Of a stretch of DNA of 5,846 nt, positions 1 through 5,844 are shown in pieces (the stretch's first letter is position 1; every line of letters begins with the position of its first letter). The translations under genes were made by a program, and so were the position numbers. The stretch is from an uncultured Blautia sp. (GTDB taxonomy: Bacteria; Bacillota; Clostridia; Lachnospirales; Lachnospiraceae). The stretch spans positions 1-5,846 of the forward strand of contig CAKROE010000118.1 of assembly GCA_934371915.1 (NCBI GenBank), in the 5' to 3' direction. The notes below the pieces were generated by a model. The model saw only the letters and a list, made by a program, of their open reading frames with translations, was not told the DNA's origin and made no database searches.

Positions 1-205
1 GGAAACTTCCGTCTTTGATTACTGTACGGGTTTTCTCAACACCATTGATCATATATGAAATATCCTGTGTTTCGTAAAATCCCTTTGGTACAAGAAATGT
101 CAGAAGTGCTGCGACAACAACTACCAGAAAGATAATAATGTAGGTGTCAGGCACTTGAAATCCCTTGTTAAAAGACTTTAACCCTTTTCCTTCTCTTTTG
201 CTCAT
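1..205 (-). CDS. YfcC-like anaerobic C4-dicarboxylate/amino-acid carrier family protein, N-terminal part (cut by window edge)
   Basis: Sixty-eight N-terminal codons are visible; the gene runs off the left edge of the window. The start is ATG at 205-203, preceded by a strong GGGAGG Shine-Dalgarno at 217-222 with an 11-nt spacer. The protein opens with a basic cytoplasmic stretch (MSKREGKGLK), then a PDTY motif (residues 19-22). A single hydrophobic helix follows at about residues 22-40, ending in VPKGFYE, and then a polar loop. This order (basic tail, P-x-TY, long first helix, VP-x-G-[FY]) is what I associate with the N-terminus of the YfcC family of the DcuC/ArcD-like carrier group, multi-pass inner-membrane transporters of dicarboxylates or amino acids. 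AbgT-type or other ion-coupled carriers cannot be excluded from one helix. It lies 64 nt after the HD gene and may have its own promoter or be read through. Confidence 0.6.
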   Translation of the reverse strand, partial: MSKREGKGLKSFNKGFQVPDTYIIIFLVVVVAALLTFLVPKGFYETQDISYMINGVEKTRTVIKDGSF

Positions 206-225
206 TTTTAAGTTTTCCTCCCATT

Positions 226-269
226 TTTGATATACAATATTAGTGTACCATAAAATGTTTAAAATCTAA
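226..269 (-). promoter_or_regulatory. possible weak promoter before the YfcC-like gene
   Basis: The 64-nt gap between the HD gene and the YfcC-like gene is strongly AT-rich and holds no hairpin terminator. On the minus strand it reads TATGGTACACTAATATTG. TGGTACACT fits an extended -10 (TG-N-TACACT), and the overlapping TAATAT is a second candidate. No convincing -35 is present. This may be a separate promoter for the transporter, but read-through from the upstream operon is equally compatible with the sequence. Confidence 0.25.
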
Positions 270-776
270 CTAAAAATTTACATATTTTATGTCAATATCA
301 AACATCTCCCTGCAAATTGTTTTTCCACATGCTGTTTTGAAAATATTATGATATGCTTTTAGAGCTGCTTCTTTCGATAAGCCATCCTCCATAATATTAA
401 CCAGAAAATCAGCCTCCACCAATATCTGATAATCAATTTCATTAATATTATTATATGTATGGTGATGTGCGATCAAATACTGAACACGCTCAGATATATC
501 TTTCTCAAATCCCAGTTTTTCAAGCAGTCTTTCTGCTATTGCAGGGCCTTCTTGTTCCTGTAATTTTCCATTGCAATTGCCATATTTTTCTTCGCAGAAA
601 TGAATTCCAATATCATGTGTCAAAGCTGCCGCTTCAATGATAAACAAACATTTCTTATCTACATTTTCCGTTTCTGCTATCAATTTTGCATAGCTATGCA
701 CTTTGCAAAAATGTTGAATTCTCTTTGCATCCCCTCTGTATAATTCAATCATTGCCAAATGTAGTTTATTGATCAT
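270..776 (-). CDS. HD-domain phosphohydrolase, uncharacterised
   Basis: A 168-residue soluble protein with the metal-binding signature of the HD superfamily: H27 (in KVHSYAKLIA), the paired H54-D55 (ALTHDIGIH), a histidine cluster H104-H106 (IAHHHTYNN) and D123 (VEADFLVNI). The H...HD...D order is complete, so it should be catalytically competent. HD proteins of this size usually hydrolyse phosphate esters, often of nucleotides, in the cytoplasm; the substrate here cannot be told from sequence. No second domain (GAF, RelA, PAS) is present. The ATG at 776-774 is supported by an AGAGGGGG ribosome-binding site at 786-793. That site lies inside the frameshifted extension of the preceding gene, whose reading frame ends at 766 and overlaps this start by 11 nt, suggesting translational coupling. 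It is the last gene of the tightly packed run. Confidence 0.85.
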   Translation of the reverse strand: MINKLHLAMIELYRGDAKRIQHFCKVHSYAKLIAETENVDKKCLFIIEAAALTHDIGIHFCEEKYGNCNGKLQEQEGPAIAERLLEKLGFEKDISERVQYLIAHHHTYNNINEIDYQILVEADFLVNIMEDGLSKEAALKAYHNIFKTACGKTICREMFDIDIKYVNF

Positions 777-900
777 TTAAAGTTTCCCCCTCTTGCACAT
801 ATAATAGCCTTCTTTTTGTAATTACTGTTGCATTTACACAATGCAATATGGATAATATCTCCATATCTTCCACACTGATTTCAAAATCCAGTTCTGCATT
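766..900 (-). pseudogene. shifted-frame continuation of the small SH3-like gene (apparent frameshift)
   Basis: Directly after the TAA of the 76-residue protein, the frame one nucleotide further on is open for 44 codons and ends at TAA 768-766. It reads as good protein: NAELDFEISVEDMEILS, then a section containing TKRRLLYVQEGETLNDQ. It lacks a convincing start: the frame opens after a stop at 921-919, and its first ATG (864-862) lies well inside and has no good ribosome-binding site. Dropping one base of the GCG-TAA-T junction joins the two parts into a protein of about 120 residues ending 11 nt inside the HD gene, normal operon spacing. I read this as the lost or shifted C-terminus of the upstream gene. 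A sequencing error, a true mutation or a programmed +1 shift would all look the same here. Confidence 0.5.
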
Positions 901-1129
901 ACGCTTCAAATTCCGCTGTTATGTAATATCCCTGCGGTGTATGCTCGATATTGGTTACAATGCCTTCTTTTGCCTTAATGCGGTCTGCATTTTTGTAGCA
1001 GCCGGACATTGCAACTGCCGGTTCTATGATATAACTGTAATTCATATAAGACTGAAATTCCGAGATCTGCACTTTATCTCCTATTTCCAGGAGTCCCGGT
1101 CTCTCCATCTTAAATTTTTCCTGACGCAT
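899..1129 (-). CDS. small SH3/Tudor-like protein, hypothetical, probably frameshifted at its 3' end
   Basis: A 76-residue protein I do not recognise by name. After a basic start (MRQEKFKMERPG) it has the pattern of a short beta-barrel: LLEIGDKVQIS near residues 14-24 and EGIVTNIEHTPQGYYITAEFE near 55-75. These resemble the G-D-x-V and G-x-V-x-x-I strands of KOW/Tudor/SH3-like modules. No membrane segment, signal peptide or catalytic motif is visible. The ATG at 1129-1127 has a strong AAAGGAGA at 1139-1146. It begins 37 nt after the SprT-like protease gene, whose own C-terminus is also Tudor-like, so the two may work together (inference). The stop at 901-899 appears premature: coding-quality sequence continues in the next frame to 766. 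The fold assignment is a pattern judgement, not an alignment. Confidence 0.65.
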   Translation of the reverse strand: MRQEKFKMERPGLLEIGDKVQISEFQSYMNYSYIIEPAVAMSGCYKNADRIKAKEGIVTNIEHTPQGYYITAEFEA

Positions 1130-1166
1130 GATCCAACTTCTCCTTTCGTGATTTGTTACTGATTAT

Positions 1167-1889
1167 TCAATCTCTCTGGATCTTTCCCTTTTTATATTTT
1201 GTCTGAAGGAGCCACTTCTGGTCGATAACTTTAAGAACTTCTCCGAAGCGGATATGAAGCGTCACAGAGCCCGGCTGCTGTTCTATTTTTTCTATGATTC
1301 CCTCACCGAACTTCGGGTGATCGACGCTTTCCCCTGTTTCATATTTAATGATCACATTCTGAGTTCTTCTGTATTCCTGCTCTCTTCGATGCTGATCCCG
1401 TATAGCAACTGTTTTGTCGTGAATCGGATTCTTAAGAGTTTTTTCGTAATTGTGGTTCATCAGCGCCTCACCCGCTTTGTAATAGGGAGTTGGTGCCGCA
1501 CCAACTAACGAACAGCAGTATTTCCATGCACTTCCGTGAATCCCCGGCTGCCACTGATACTGCTTCGGAACAGGCATATTGTATCTCATGTAATGTGCAT
1601 ATTCGTGTTTGTAAAGATCCATTCTGTCTTCTTTACTGAGCGGATTTTTCACTGCATATCCTATAAAAAACAGCGAAAAATGAAAATGCTCTTTCTGCCC
1701 GTGTCCATTCTGATTATAGGATCCCAGTGAATCCGTCTCAAATCCAAAAGTTATAGGCACTTTTGCTCCCTGAAGATGAAATTTTTTATCTAATTCTCTA
1801 TACAACGCACGAATCTGCGCAATAAGAATCGGTGTTTCTTTCTCAAGTATCGCCCGAAGCCCTTCATAGGTATTGTAGTCCGTCTGCAT
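1167..1889 (-). CDS. SprT-like zinc metalloprotease with C-terminal PcrA-type Tudor domain
   Basis: A 240-residue soluble protein in two parts. Residues about 10-140 form a SprT-like zincin: HEYAH at 95-99 gives the two zinc histidines and the catalytic glutamate E96. The segment GIHGSAWKYCCSLVG (116-130) matches the downstream HG-x-x-WK element of SprT proteins and supplies the likely third ligand, H118. The usual C-terminal zinc ribbon is absent. Instead, a charged linker (about 145-185) leads to residues 188-230, starting SVDHPKFGEGIIEKIE, very like the HPKFGEG Tudor/SH3 domain at the C-terminus of PcrA/UvrD helicases. Known SprT/SPRTN proteins are linked to DNA-bound protein turnover; that role here is inference. 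The methyltransferase stop codon overlaps the GAGGAG site used by this gene, so the two are probably coupled. The ATG lies an unusually long 14 nt from that site. Confidence 0.85.
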   Translation of the reverse strand: MQTDYNTYEGLRAILEKETPILIAQIRALYRELDKKFHLQGAKVPITFGFETDSLGSYNQNGHGQKEHFHFSLFFIGYAVKNPLSKEDRMDLYKHEYAHYMRYNMPVPKQYQWQPGIHGSAWKYCCSLVGAAPTPYYKAGEALMNHNYEKTLKNPIHDKTVAIRDQHRREQEYRRTQNVIIKYETGESVDHPKFGEGIIEKIEQQPGSVTLHIRFGEVLKVIDQKWLLQTKYKKGKIQRD

Positions 1890-1909
1890 TATTTTACATT
1901 CTTCTCCTC
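1890..1909 (-). promoter_or_regulatory. unusual ribosome-binding region with a start-stop (ATG-TAA) before the protease gene
   Basis: GAGGAG at 1904-1909 overlaps the TGA of the methyltransferase gene (1910-1908). An ATG sits only 4 nt downstream of it (1899-1897) but is followed at once by TAA. The real in-frame ATG (1889-1887) is 14 nt from the site. No in-frame alternative start exists between the site and that ATG. The arrangement decides the start used and may lower translation of the protease. Confidence 0.5.
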
Positions 1910-2504
1910 ATTCCACTGAAAATATCAAAATCTTTTCCCGGGCATTTTTACCCTCAAATAGATCTTCTGTGCTGATCTCATCATAAAACATCAACTGTTC
2001 TTCGGTCATCAGACAGCTTACATACTCTTCTGACGGATAATAGAAAAACAGCAAAATTTCTCTCGGATTTTCATAATACGATTCGTAAATTCTTGCCAGC
2101 ACTTTCCGCAAAATTTCTACCGAAAACGGATTAAAAAAATAACATCTGTCCACCTCTGTCGGTACCGGATAATCTTCTGCACTGACAAGTTCAAAAATAA
2201 TTCTTTTTCCTGACACCGCATGTTTCACATTTACTTCTGCAGCTTTAAAAATCCGTTCATCATATTCTACCCCAATGGATCTGCATCGTGTCTGATAAGA
2301 CAAGTAAAAACAGACGCGCCCCTTTCCGGTTCCATAATCAATCAACACATTTTTCTTGCCGATCAGCCCACTGTGTGCCAGCCGTTCCAGCACACAATAC
2401 TGTGTCGGCTCATATGGATAACGATACTGATCCGAATGCGAATCATCCCGTCCGGTCGTTTTTATTTTTAATAACCTGTCCCATTGTATTTCATTTGGAT
2501 CCAT
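1908..2504 (-). CDS. class I SAM-dependent methyltransferase, uncharacterised
   Basis: A 198-residue cytoplasmic protein with a Rossmann-type methyltransferase core. Motif I is VLIDYGTGKGRVCFYLS (residues 53-69, with D56, G58, G60 and G62 forming the SAM-binding loop). IGVEYDERI (77-85) ends strand 2, with E80 as the expected ribose-binding acid. SAED at 108-111 fits the adenine-contacting position, and YFFNPFS (122-128) is an NPF motif-IV-like segment. The N-terminal region (YRYPYEPTQYCVLERL, 27-42) precedes the core and probably shapes the substrate site. NPF is reminiscent of the NPPY/NPPF motif of amino-methylating enzymes, but no target-recognition domain is present, so the substrate (protein, RNA or small molecule) is unknown. 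The start at 2504-2502 has AAGGAG at 2511-2516. It begins 19 nt after the hydrolase gene, and its stop overlaps the protease ribosome-binding site. Confidence 0.8.
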   Translation of the reverse strand: MDPNEIQWDRLLKIKTTGRDDSHSDQYRYPYEPTQYCVLERLAHSGLIGKKNVLIDYGTGKGRVCFYLSYQTRCRSIGVEYDERIFKAAEVNVKHAVSGKRIIFELVSAEDYPVPTEVDRCYFFNPFSVEILRKVLARIYESYYENPREILLFFYYPSEEYVSCLMTEEQLMFYDEISTEDLFEGKNAREKILIFSVE

Positions 2505-2523
2505 AAAAAGCTCCTTGCTGTCT

Positions 2524-3519
2524 TTATTTCGCCATAAAATTTAAAATCCGCTCTATGTATGCCTTCACAGTCCTATCATCACTTCCGAAAATTTCATGTT
2601 TGCTTTCCGGTATGTAAACATACTCACAGGAAGTCTTCCCTCGCCGCTGTATCTTCTTTGCAAATTTTTGCATTGTGCAGACTGAAACAAATGCATCTTT
2701 TTCTGCCTGAAAAATTATAACTGGTGCGGCAAGTTTTTTCCATCCATAATATCGCAAATACCAGCTCATTTTTATGGATGCCAGAAGCCATCCGTAAGAA
2801 GCCGCGCTTGTCTGGATTTCCCTGCGCTGTTTACGTATCTCATTATATCTTGTAAAACGCGCCTCTGACACAGCCGCACTTGTTTCAAGAGTTTCATTTC
2901 CCTCGTATGGCTTCTGTCCAATCACATATTTCTTCGCTCCTCCCACAAGACATTCCGTCTGTGCGATTGCAACAGTCAACGGCCACGGCACATTTCCCGT
3001 AAGTGGCCGGATCATCGGCGAACTCAGTATGATTTTCTGAAATAGATCCGGTTCCCACGCAGCGGCAATCGTACCGATTGCACCGCCCATCGAATGAGCG
3101 AACAAAAAGCGTGGAAGATTCGGATATCTTCTTACTGTATGATGGCATATTTTCAAAAAATCCCGTACAAAACGTTTCCATGTATCAATATGTACTAACG
3201 ACGGATCCTCTGTAAGCCGGTAACTTAAACCGTGTCCCGTATGCTCCGGTATGCATACATGATAACCTGCTTTCAGGAAATAGTAAACCATCTCATCATA
3301 TTTTGGTACACCTTCGGTAAAACCGTGACTGACGAGCACCACACCTCTCGGCCTTTCCGTCTCATAAAATTTAACATGAAGTTTCCCTGCCCGGGTTGTT
3401 TTGCCCTGTCTATCTTCCTTTGCTCCAATAACAAACGTGTCCCGGCAGTGTGCTGCCAGATATGGTTCTACTTCATTTCGCATTGCATATTCATAGTTTT
3501 CTTCCTGTATGATTTTCAT
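2524..3519 (-). CDS. alpha/beta hydrolase, lysophospholipase / monoacylglycerol lipase type
   Basis: A 331-residue serine hydrolase of the PldB-like (Hydrolase_4) group, typical in length. The oxyanion strand is VVLVSHGFTEG (60-70). PEHTGHGLSYR (91-101) is the conserved GHG-x-S segment of monoacylglycerol lipases and lysophospholipases. The nucleophile elbow is AHSMGG with S143. The acid is D275 (FQAEKDAFVS) and the base H308 (PESKHEIF), so the Ser-Asp-His triad is complete. A cap region (about 170-255) lies between the core halves. There is no signal peptide or membrane helix, so it acts inside the cell, on carboxylic esters such as lysophospholipids, monoglycerides or an imported ester. The start at 3519-3517 has a modest CTGGAG site at 3529-3534. 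It follows the symporter gene by 33 nt, suggesting that the hydrolase may act on what the symporter brings in; that link is inference. Confidence 0.88.
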   Translation of the reverse strand: MKIIQEENYEYAMRNEVEPYLAAHCRDTFVIGAKEDRQGKTTRAGKLHVKFYETERPRGVVLVSHGFTEGVPKYDEMVYYFLKAGYHVCIPEHTGHGLSYRLTEDPSLVHIDTWKRFVRDFLKICHHTVRRYPNLPRFLFAHSMGGAIGTIAAAWEPDLFQKIILSSPMIRPLTGNVPWPLTVAIAQTECLVGGAKKYVIGQKPYEGNETLETSAAVSEARFTRYNEIRKQRREIQTSAASYGWLLASIKMSWYLRYYGWKKLAAPVIIFQAEKDAFVSVCTMQKFAKKIQRRGKTSCEYVYIPESKHEIFGSDDRTVKAYIERILNFMAK

Positions 3520-3552
3520 ATTCGTATACTCCAGATTTTTGCACCACTTCTT

Positions 3553-4920
3553 TTATCCCTGCTGTTGTTTTCCACAAATAATGCCGTTGATTTTTTTCTC
3601 ATTGTAAAATACCAGTATGATTCCTCCGATACAACAGAACACCGCCGCACCAAAAGCCGCCATGCGATATCCCGTTCCGTCTCCTGACCCGATGGTAGAA
3701 ACGGCTGTAAAAATCAGCATAGAAAGACTCTGCCCCAGTTTGAACGCAAAGGTTCTTGCTGCATAAAACATCCCTTCTCGATTGCTTCCCGTTTTTATAG
3801 AATCGCTCTGTGCAATATCCGCCACAACCGCCTGTGGAAGAATGCCGAAAATTGCCATCGGAAGTGCCGCTGCAACAGTCAGAATCGCCCCCTGAACTGT
3901 CGCCGGAATAAACGATATTTTTCCCATAAATCCTGTATAGAAATAAGCGAGACTGAATACTGCAAATGCAAACAAAATCATCTTTTTCTTGCCAAGTTTC
4001 GGAGTAAGTTTATTCACCGGAACATAAAATACCAGTGATAATGCCGTCATTCCGACAAAATATAGTGTTGTCATGGTTTCCGGAAGTTTCAGAAGGCTGG
4101 TAACAAAAAACGGCAGACCTGTCTGAAACATAGTAAGTGCGATCCAGTAAAAAATATCCGATCCTACAAATTTGCGAAACTCTCCGTTTCTGAATGTGGA
4201 AACAAGAGAACGAAAAGCAGATTCTTTCGCCGGAACCGTATTCACATAATCCTTTTCTCTGATACAAAAAACCGGAACAAGCATACAGATAAAAGCCACT
4301 GCTGCCATCAACGTAAAGGTAATACGGATAGCTCCAATTCTTCCAAACGCCGGAATAAAGGCTCCCCAGATCGTCGGTGCCAGATATGCCACCGCAGTTC
4401 CGGCAATAAAAGTAAACGAAATCACTGTTGAAATATTCAGTCTTTCCTGCTGTGTATGTCCAAGCTCCGGAATCAATGCATTATACGGAGTACAATAGGC
4501 AGTGATAGAAAGATAATAAGCCAGAATCATTACAAGCAAAAATGCCGCATTGACCCAGCTGTTTTTGTTGACCGGTGACCAGAAAACAAGCACCGTTGAA
4601 AGCGCCAATGGCAATGAAGCCCACTTCAAAAACGGAATCCTGCGTCCGTTCTTCGAAGTGCATCGGTCTGACCATGATGCAATCATCGGATCTGTAAATG
4701 CATCAAAAATTCTTCCGAATGCCGTGATTCCGCCGATAATCGTAAAAATTCCAAGCACAACAAGCCCCTGCGGAATGAATACCGTCTGCCCCTGACTGAT
4801 CGCAGTCTGATCCGGCTGATAAAAATAAACGAGCCAGTTCGAAATAATACCGGACAACATTGCCCACCCGAACTGTCCTGCTGCAAACTGCCATATTTTT
4901 GCTGTTGTTAATTTTTTCAT
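3553..4920 (-). CDS. GPH-family (MelB-like) sodium/proton:glycoside symporter, MFS fold
   Basis: A 455-residue, highly hydrophobic protein of about twelve membrane helices, the normal size for glycoside-pentoside-hexuronide:cation symporters. Diagnostic parts are RIFDAFTDPMIASWSDR (70-86), followed by NGRRIPFL (91-98), and TPYNALIPEL (144-153) with ERLNIS just after. In the second half, ADIAQSDSIKTGSNREGMFYA (368-388) is the family's D-x-x-x-x-x-TG-x-R-x-EG segment. D73 and D77 fall where MelB has its two cation-binding aspartates, so cation coupling seems intact. It imports a small glycoside, sugar acid or similar solute across the cytoplasmic membrane; the substrate cannot be read from sequence. 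The ATG at 4920-4918 has a GGGAGG site at 4927-4932 with ideal spacing; an out-of-frame ATG lies between them. It is 24 nt downstream of the TetR gene, so the regulator probably controls it. Confidence 0.9.
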   Translation of the reverse strand: MKKLTTAKIWQFAAGQFGWAMLSGIISNWLVYFYQPDQTAISQGQTVFIPQGLVVLGIFTIIGGITAFGRIFDAFTDPMIASWSDRCTSKNGRRIPFLKWASLPLALSTVLVFWSPVNKNSWVNAAFLLVMILAYYLSITAYCTPYNALIPELGHTQQERLNISTVISFTFIAGTAVAYLAPTIWGAFIPAFGRIGAIRITFTLMAAVAFICMLVPVFCIREKDYVNTVPAKESAFRSLVSTFRNGEFRKFVGSDIFYWIALTMFQTGLPFFVTSLLKLPETMTTLYFVGMTALSLVFYVPVNKLTPKLGKKKMILFAFAVFSLAYFYTGFMGKISFIPATVQGAILTVAAALPMAIFGILPQAVVADIAQSDSIKTGSNREGMFYAARTFAFKLGQSLSMLIFTAVSTIGSGDGTGYRMAAFGAAVFCCIGGIILVFYNEKKINGIICGKQQQG

Positions 4921-4944
4921 ATCATACCTCCCGATAAGATGATT

Positions 4945-5586
4945 TTATCCTTTGATTCCTCTTAACAATAACTCGGTAACAATCCGAAACTGTTTTTGCC
5001 CCTCTACTTCCTGATCTGAAGAAAGAATATCCCCTCCGACTGCCAGTTTTTCCATCAATGCCAATAACGTATGCATCAACGAAAAATACATCTCATCTAC
5101 AGAACAAGTGAAAAACAGACTCTTATCTGTCAATCCTTTTTCTAATGAATCTGTCACATACGGTTTTAACTTCAGGATTCCGCTCTCATAATCCGTCAGC
5201 CTTTCTTCTGATATCTGATACTTTTTTACAAAAACATCGAACTCCTGCAAAAACTTCAAAAAAGGCTTTTCATTCTGAAATATTTTATAAAAAATATCCA
5301 GTGTCTTCTCAAGCTGCACATAACCTGTGTTTGCATCTTCCAGTTCCTGCAGATATTTCCTCGCAACCCTCTCCCAATATAATTCGGCAGTTTCAATCAC
5401 CAGCTCTACCTTTGTAGAAAAATACCGGTACACTGTAGCCGGTCCTGCTCCCGCGCGCTTCGCCACCTCTTCCATCGATGCGTCTTCCACACACTTTTCC
5501 CAGAACAGCTCCATAGAAGCTCCTAGTATCCGCTCCCTGCGCTGCTGCGCCTGACGCTCCCTTGTCGAAATTGCTTTCTCTGTCAT
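4945..5586 (-). CDS. TetR/AcrR-family transcriptional regulator
   Basis: A 213-residue regulator of standard TetR length. The N-terminal DNA-binding domain (about residues 12-60) has a basic first helix (RQAQQRRERILGASMELFWE). The helix-turn-helix then reads ASMEEVAKRAGAGPATVYRYF (36-56) followed by STKVELV; the x-x-x-GP-ATVYRYF-x-x-K pattern is the family hallmark. Residues about 65-213 are all-helical and would bind an unknown ligand and form the dimer. The start at 5586-5584 has a GGAAGG-type site at 5595-5603. The gene heads the run of minus-strand genes, with the symporter starting 24 nt after its stop. A 19-bp palindrome 75 bp upstream of its start is the expected operator, so it probably represses its own operon until a ligand binds (inference). 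The ligand may be the symporter's substrate or a derivative. Confidence 0.92.
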   Translation of the reverse strand: MTEKAISTRERQAQQRRERILGASMELFWEKCVEDASMEEVAKRAGAGPATVYRYFSTKVELVIETAELYWERVARKYLQELEDANTGYVQLEKTLDIFYKIFQNEKPFLKFLQEFDVFVKKYQISEERLTDYESGILKLKPYVTDSLEKGLTDKSLFFTCSVDEMYFSLMHTLLALMEKLAVGGDILSSDQEVEGQKQFRIVTELLLRGIKG

Positions 5587-5660
5587 TTCCAGTGCCTTCC
5601 TCTCCCCTTTGTATAATATTATGATTAATGTTTTGCAGATGATTTTTCATTTGTTTCTTT

Positions 5661-5679
5661 ATGATAGTAATACTATCAT
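5661..5679. promoter_or_regulatory. 19-bp palindrome, likely TetR-family operator
   Basis: ATGATAGTAATACTATCAT has two perfect 9-bp arms (5661-5669 and 5671-5679) around a single central base. Length and symmetry suit a TetR-family dimer. It sits 75 bp upstream of the TetR start codon and only a few bases downstream of the transcription start predicted from the TATAAT box, where a bound repressor would block initiation. No second copy is seen elsewhere in the window. Binding by the neighbouring regulator is inferred from position. Confidence 0.75.
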
Positions 5680-5689
5680 TTTTATTTTA

Positions 5690-5695
5690 ATTATA
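5690..5695 (-). promoter_or_regulatory. candidate -10 box of the TetR-led operon promoter
   Basis: The minus strand reads TATAAT here, a perfect consensus -10, in very AT-rich DNA between the upstream terminator and the palindrome. Initiation would fall near 5683, giving a leader of about 97 nt that begins just before the operator. No good TTGACA-like -35 is visible 16-18 nt upstream. An alternative pair is TTGTAT with TAGTAT, spaced 17 nt and overlapping the palindrome. The promoter position is therefore approximate. Confidence 0.45.
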
Positions 5696-5749
5696 CAATG
5701 ATTTTGTTATATATTTTATATTTTTGTTTATTTTGTATATCTTGTAATT

Positions 5750-5782
5750 AAAAAAAGACACCTGCCATTTCCGGTAGATGTC
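5750..5782 (-). terminator. rho-independent terminator of an upstream minus-strand gene
   Basis: Read on the minus strand, GACATCTACC (5782-5773) pairs with GGCAGGTGTC (5766-5757) across a six-base GGAAAT loop. The stem is ten pairs with one U-G wobble and one A-C mismatch. A run of seven Ts (5756-5750) follows immediately, which makes a canonical intrinsic terminator in this direction. On the plus strand the hairpin is followed only by AATTTTAA, so it would work poorly that way. It separates the TetR-led operon from whatever lies beyond the right edge. Confidence 0.8.
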
Positions 5783-5790
5783 AATTTTAA

Positions 5791-5844
5791 TCAATTATAT
5801 ATGCTGGAACAGTTATGCTTCTGTCTTGGTTCATATATTATTTC
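5791..5844 (-). CDS. possible C-terminal end of an upstream gene (cut by window edge)
   Basis: One minus-strand frame is open from the window edge to TGA at 5793-5791, eight nt before the terminator stem, giving 17 residues that end in NCSSIYN. The terminator implies that some transcript ends here, and this is the only minus frame open to the edge. The peptide is too short and too undistinctive to assign a function, and the transcript could equally end in an untranslated tail. Confidence 0.25.
   Translation of the reverse strand, partial: EIIYEPRQKHNCSSIYN

Noticed and set aside
836..898. 21-codon minus-strand frame whose ATG directly follows the TAA of the small gene (TAATG)
   Set aside because: The peptide is tryptophan- and tyrosine-rich and unlike a protein, while the neighbouring frame over the same bases looks truly coding.
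848..1162. 104-codon plus-strand open frame opposite the small SH3-like gene
   Set aside because: It has no Shine-Dalgarno site and a low-quality, cysteine- and phenylalanine-rich composition, and it lies opposite a gene with a strong ribosome-binding site.
3232..3687. 151-codon plus-strand open frame opposite the hydrolase and symporter genes
   Set aside because: It is antisense to two well-supported genes and has no recognisable domain or ribosome-binding site; its apparent hydrophobicity is a mirror effect of the opposite strand.
5613..5622. 10-bp palindrome ATAATATTAT upstream of the TetR start
   Set aside because: Short pure-AT palindromes are expected by chance in such AT-rich DNA; it has far less information than the 19-bp palindrome.
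5787..5834. 15-codon minus-strand frame (MNQDRSITVPAYIID) near the right edge
   Set aside because: The peptide looks protein-like but is closed by a stop just upstream (5840-5838), has only a weak ribosome-binding site, and runs into the terminator; too short to support.
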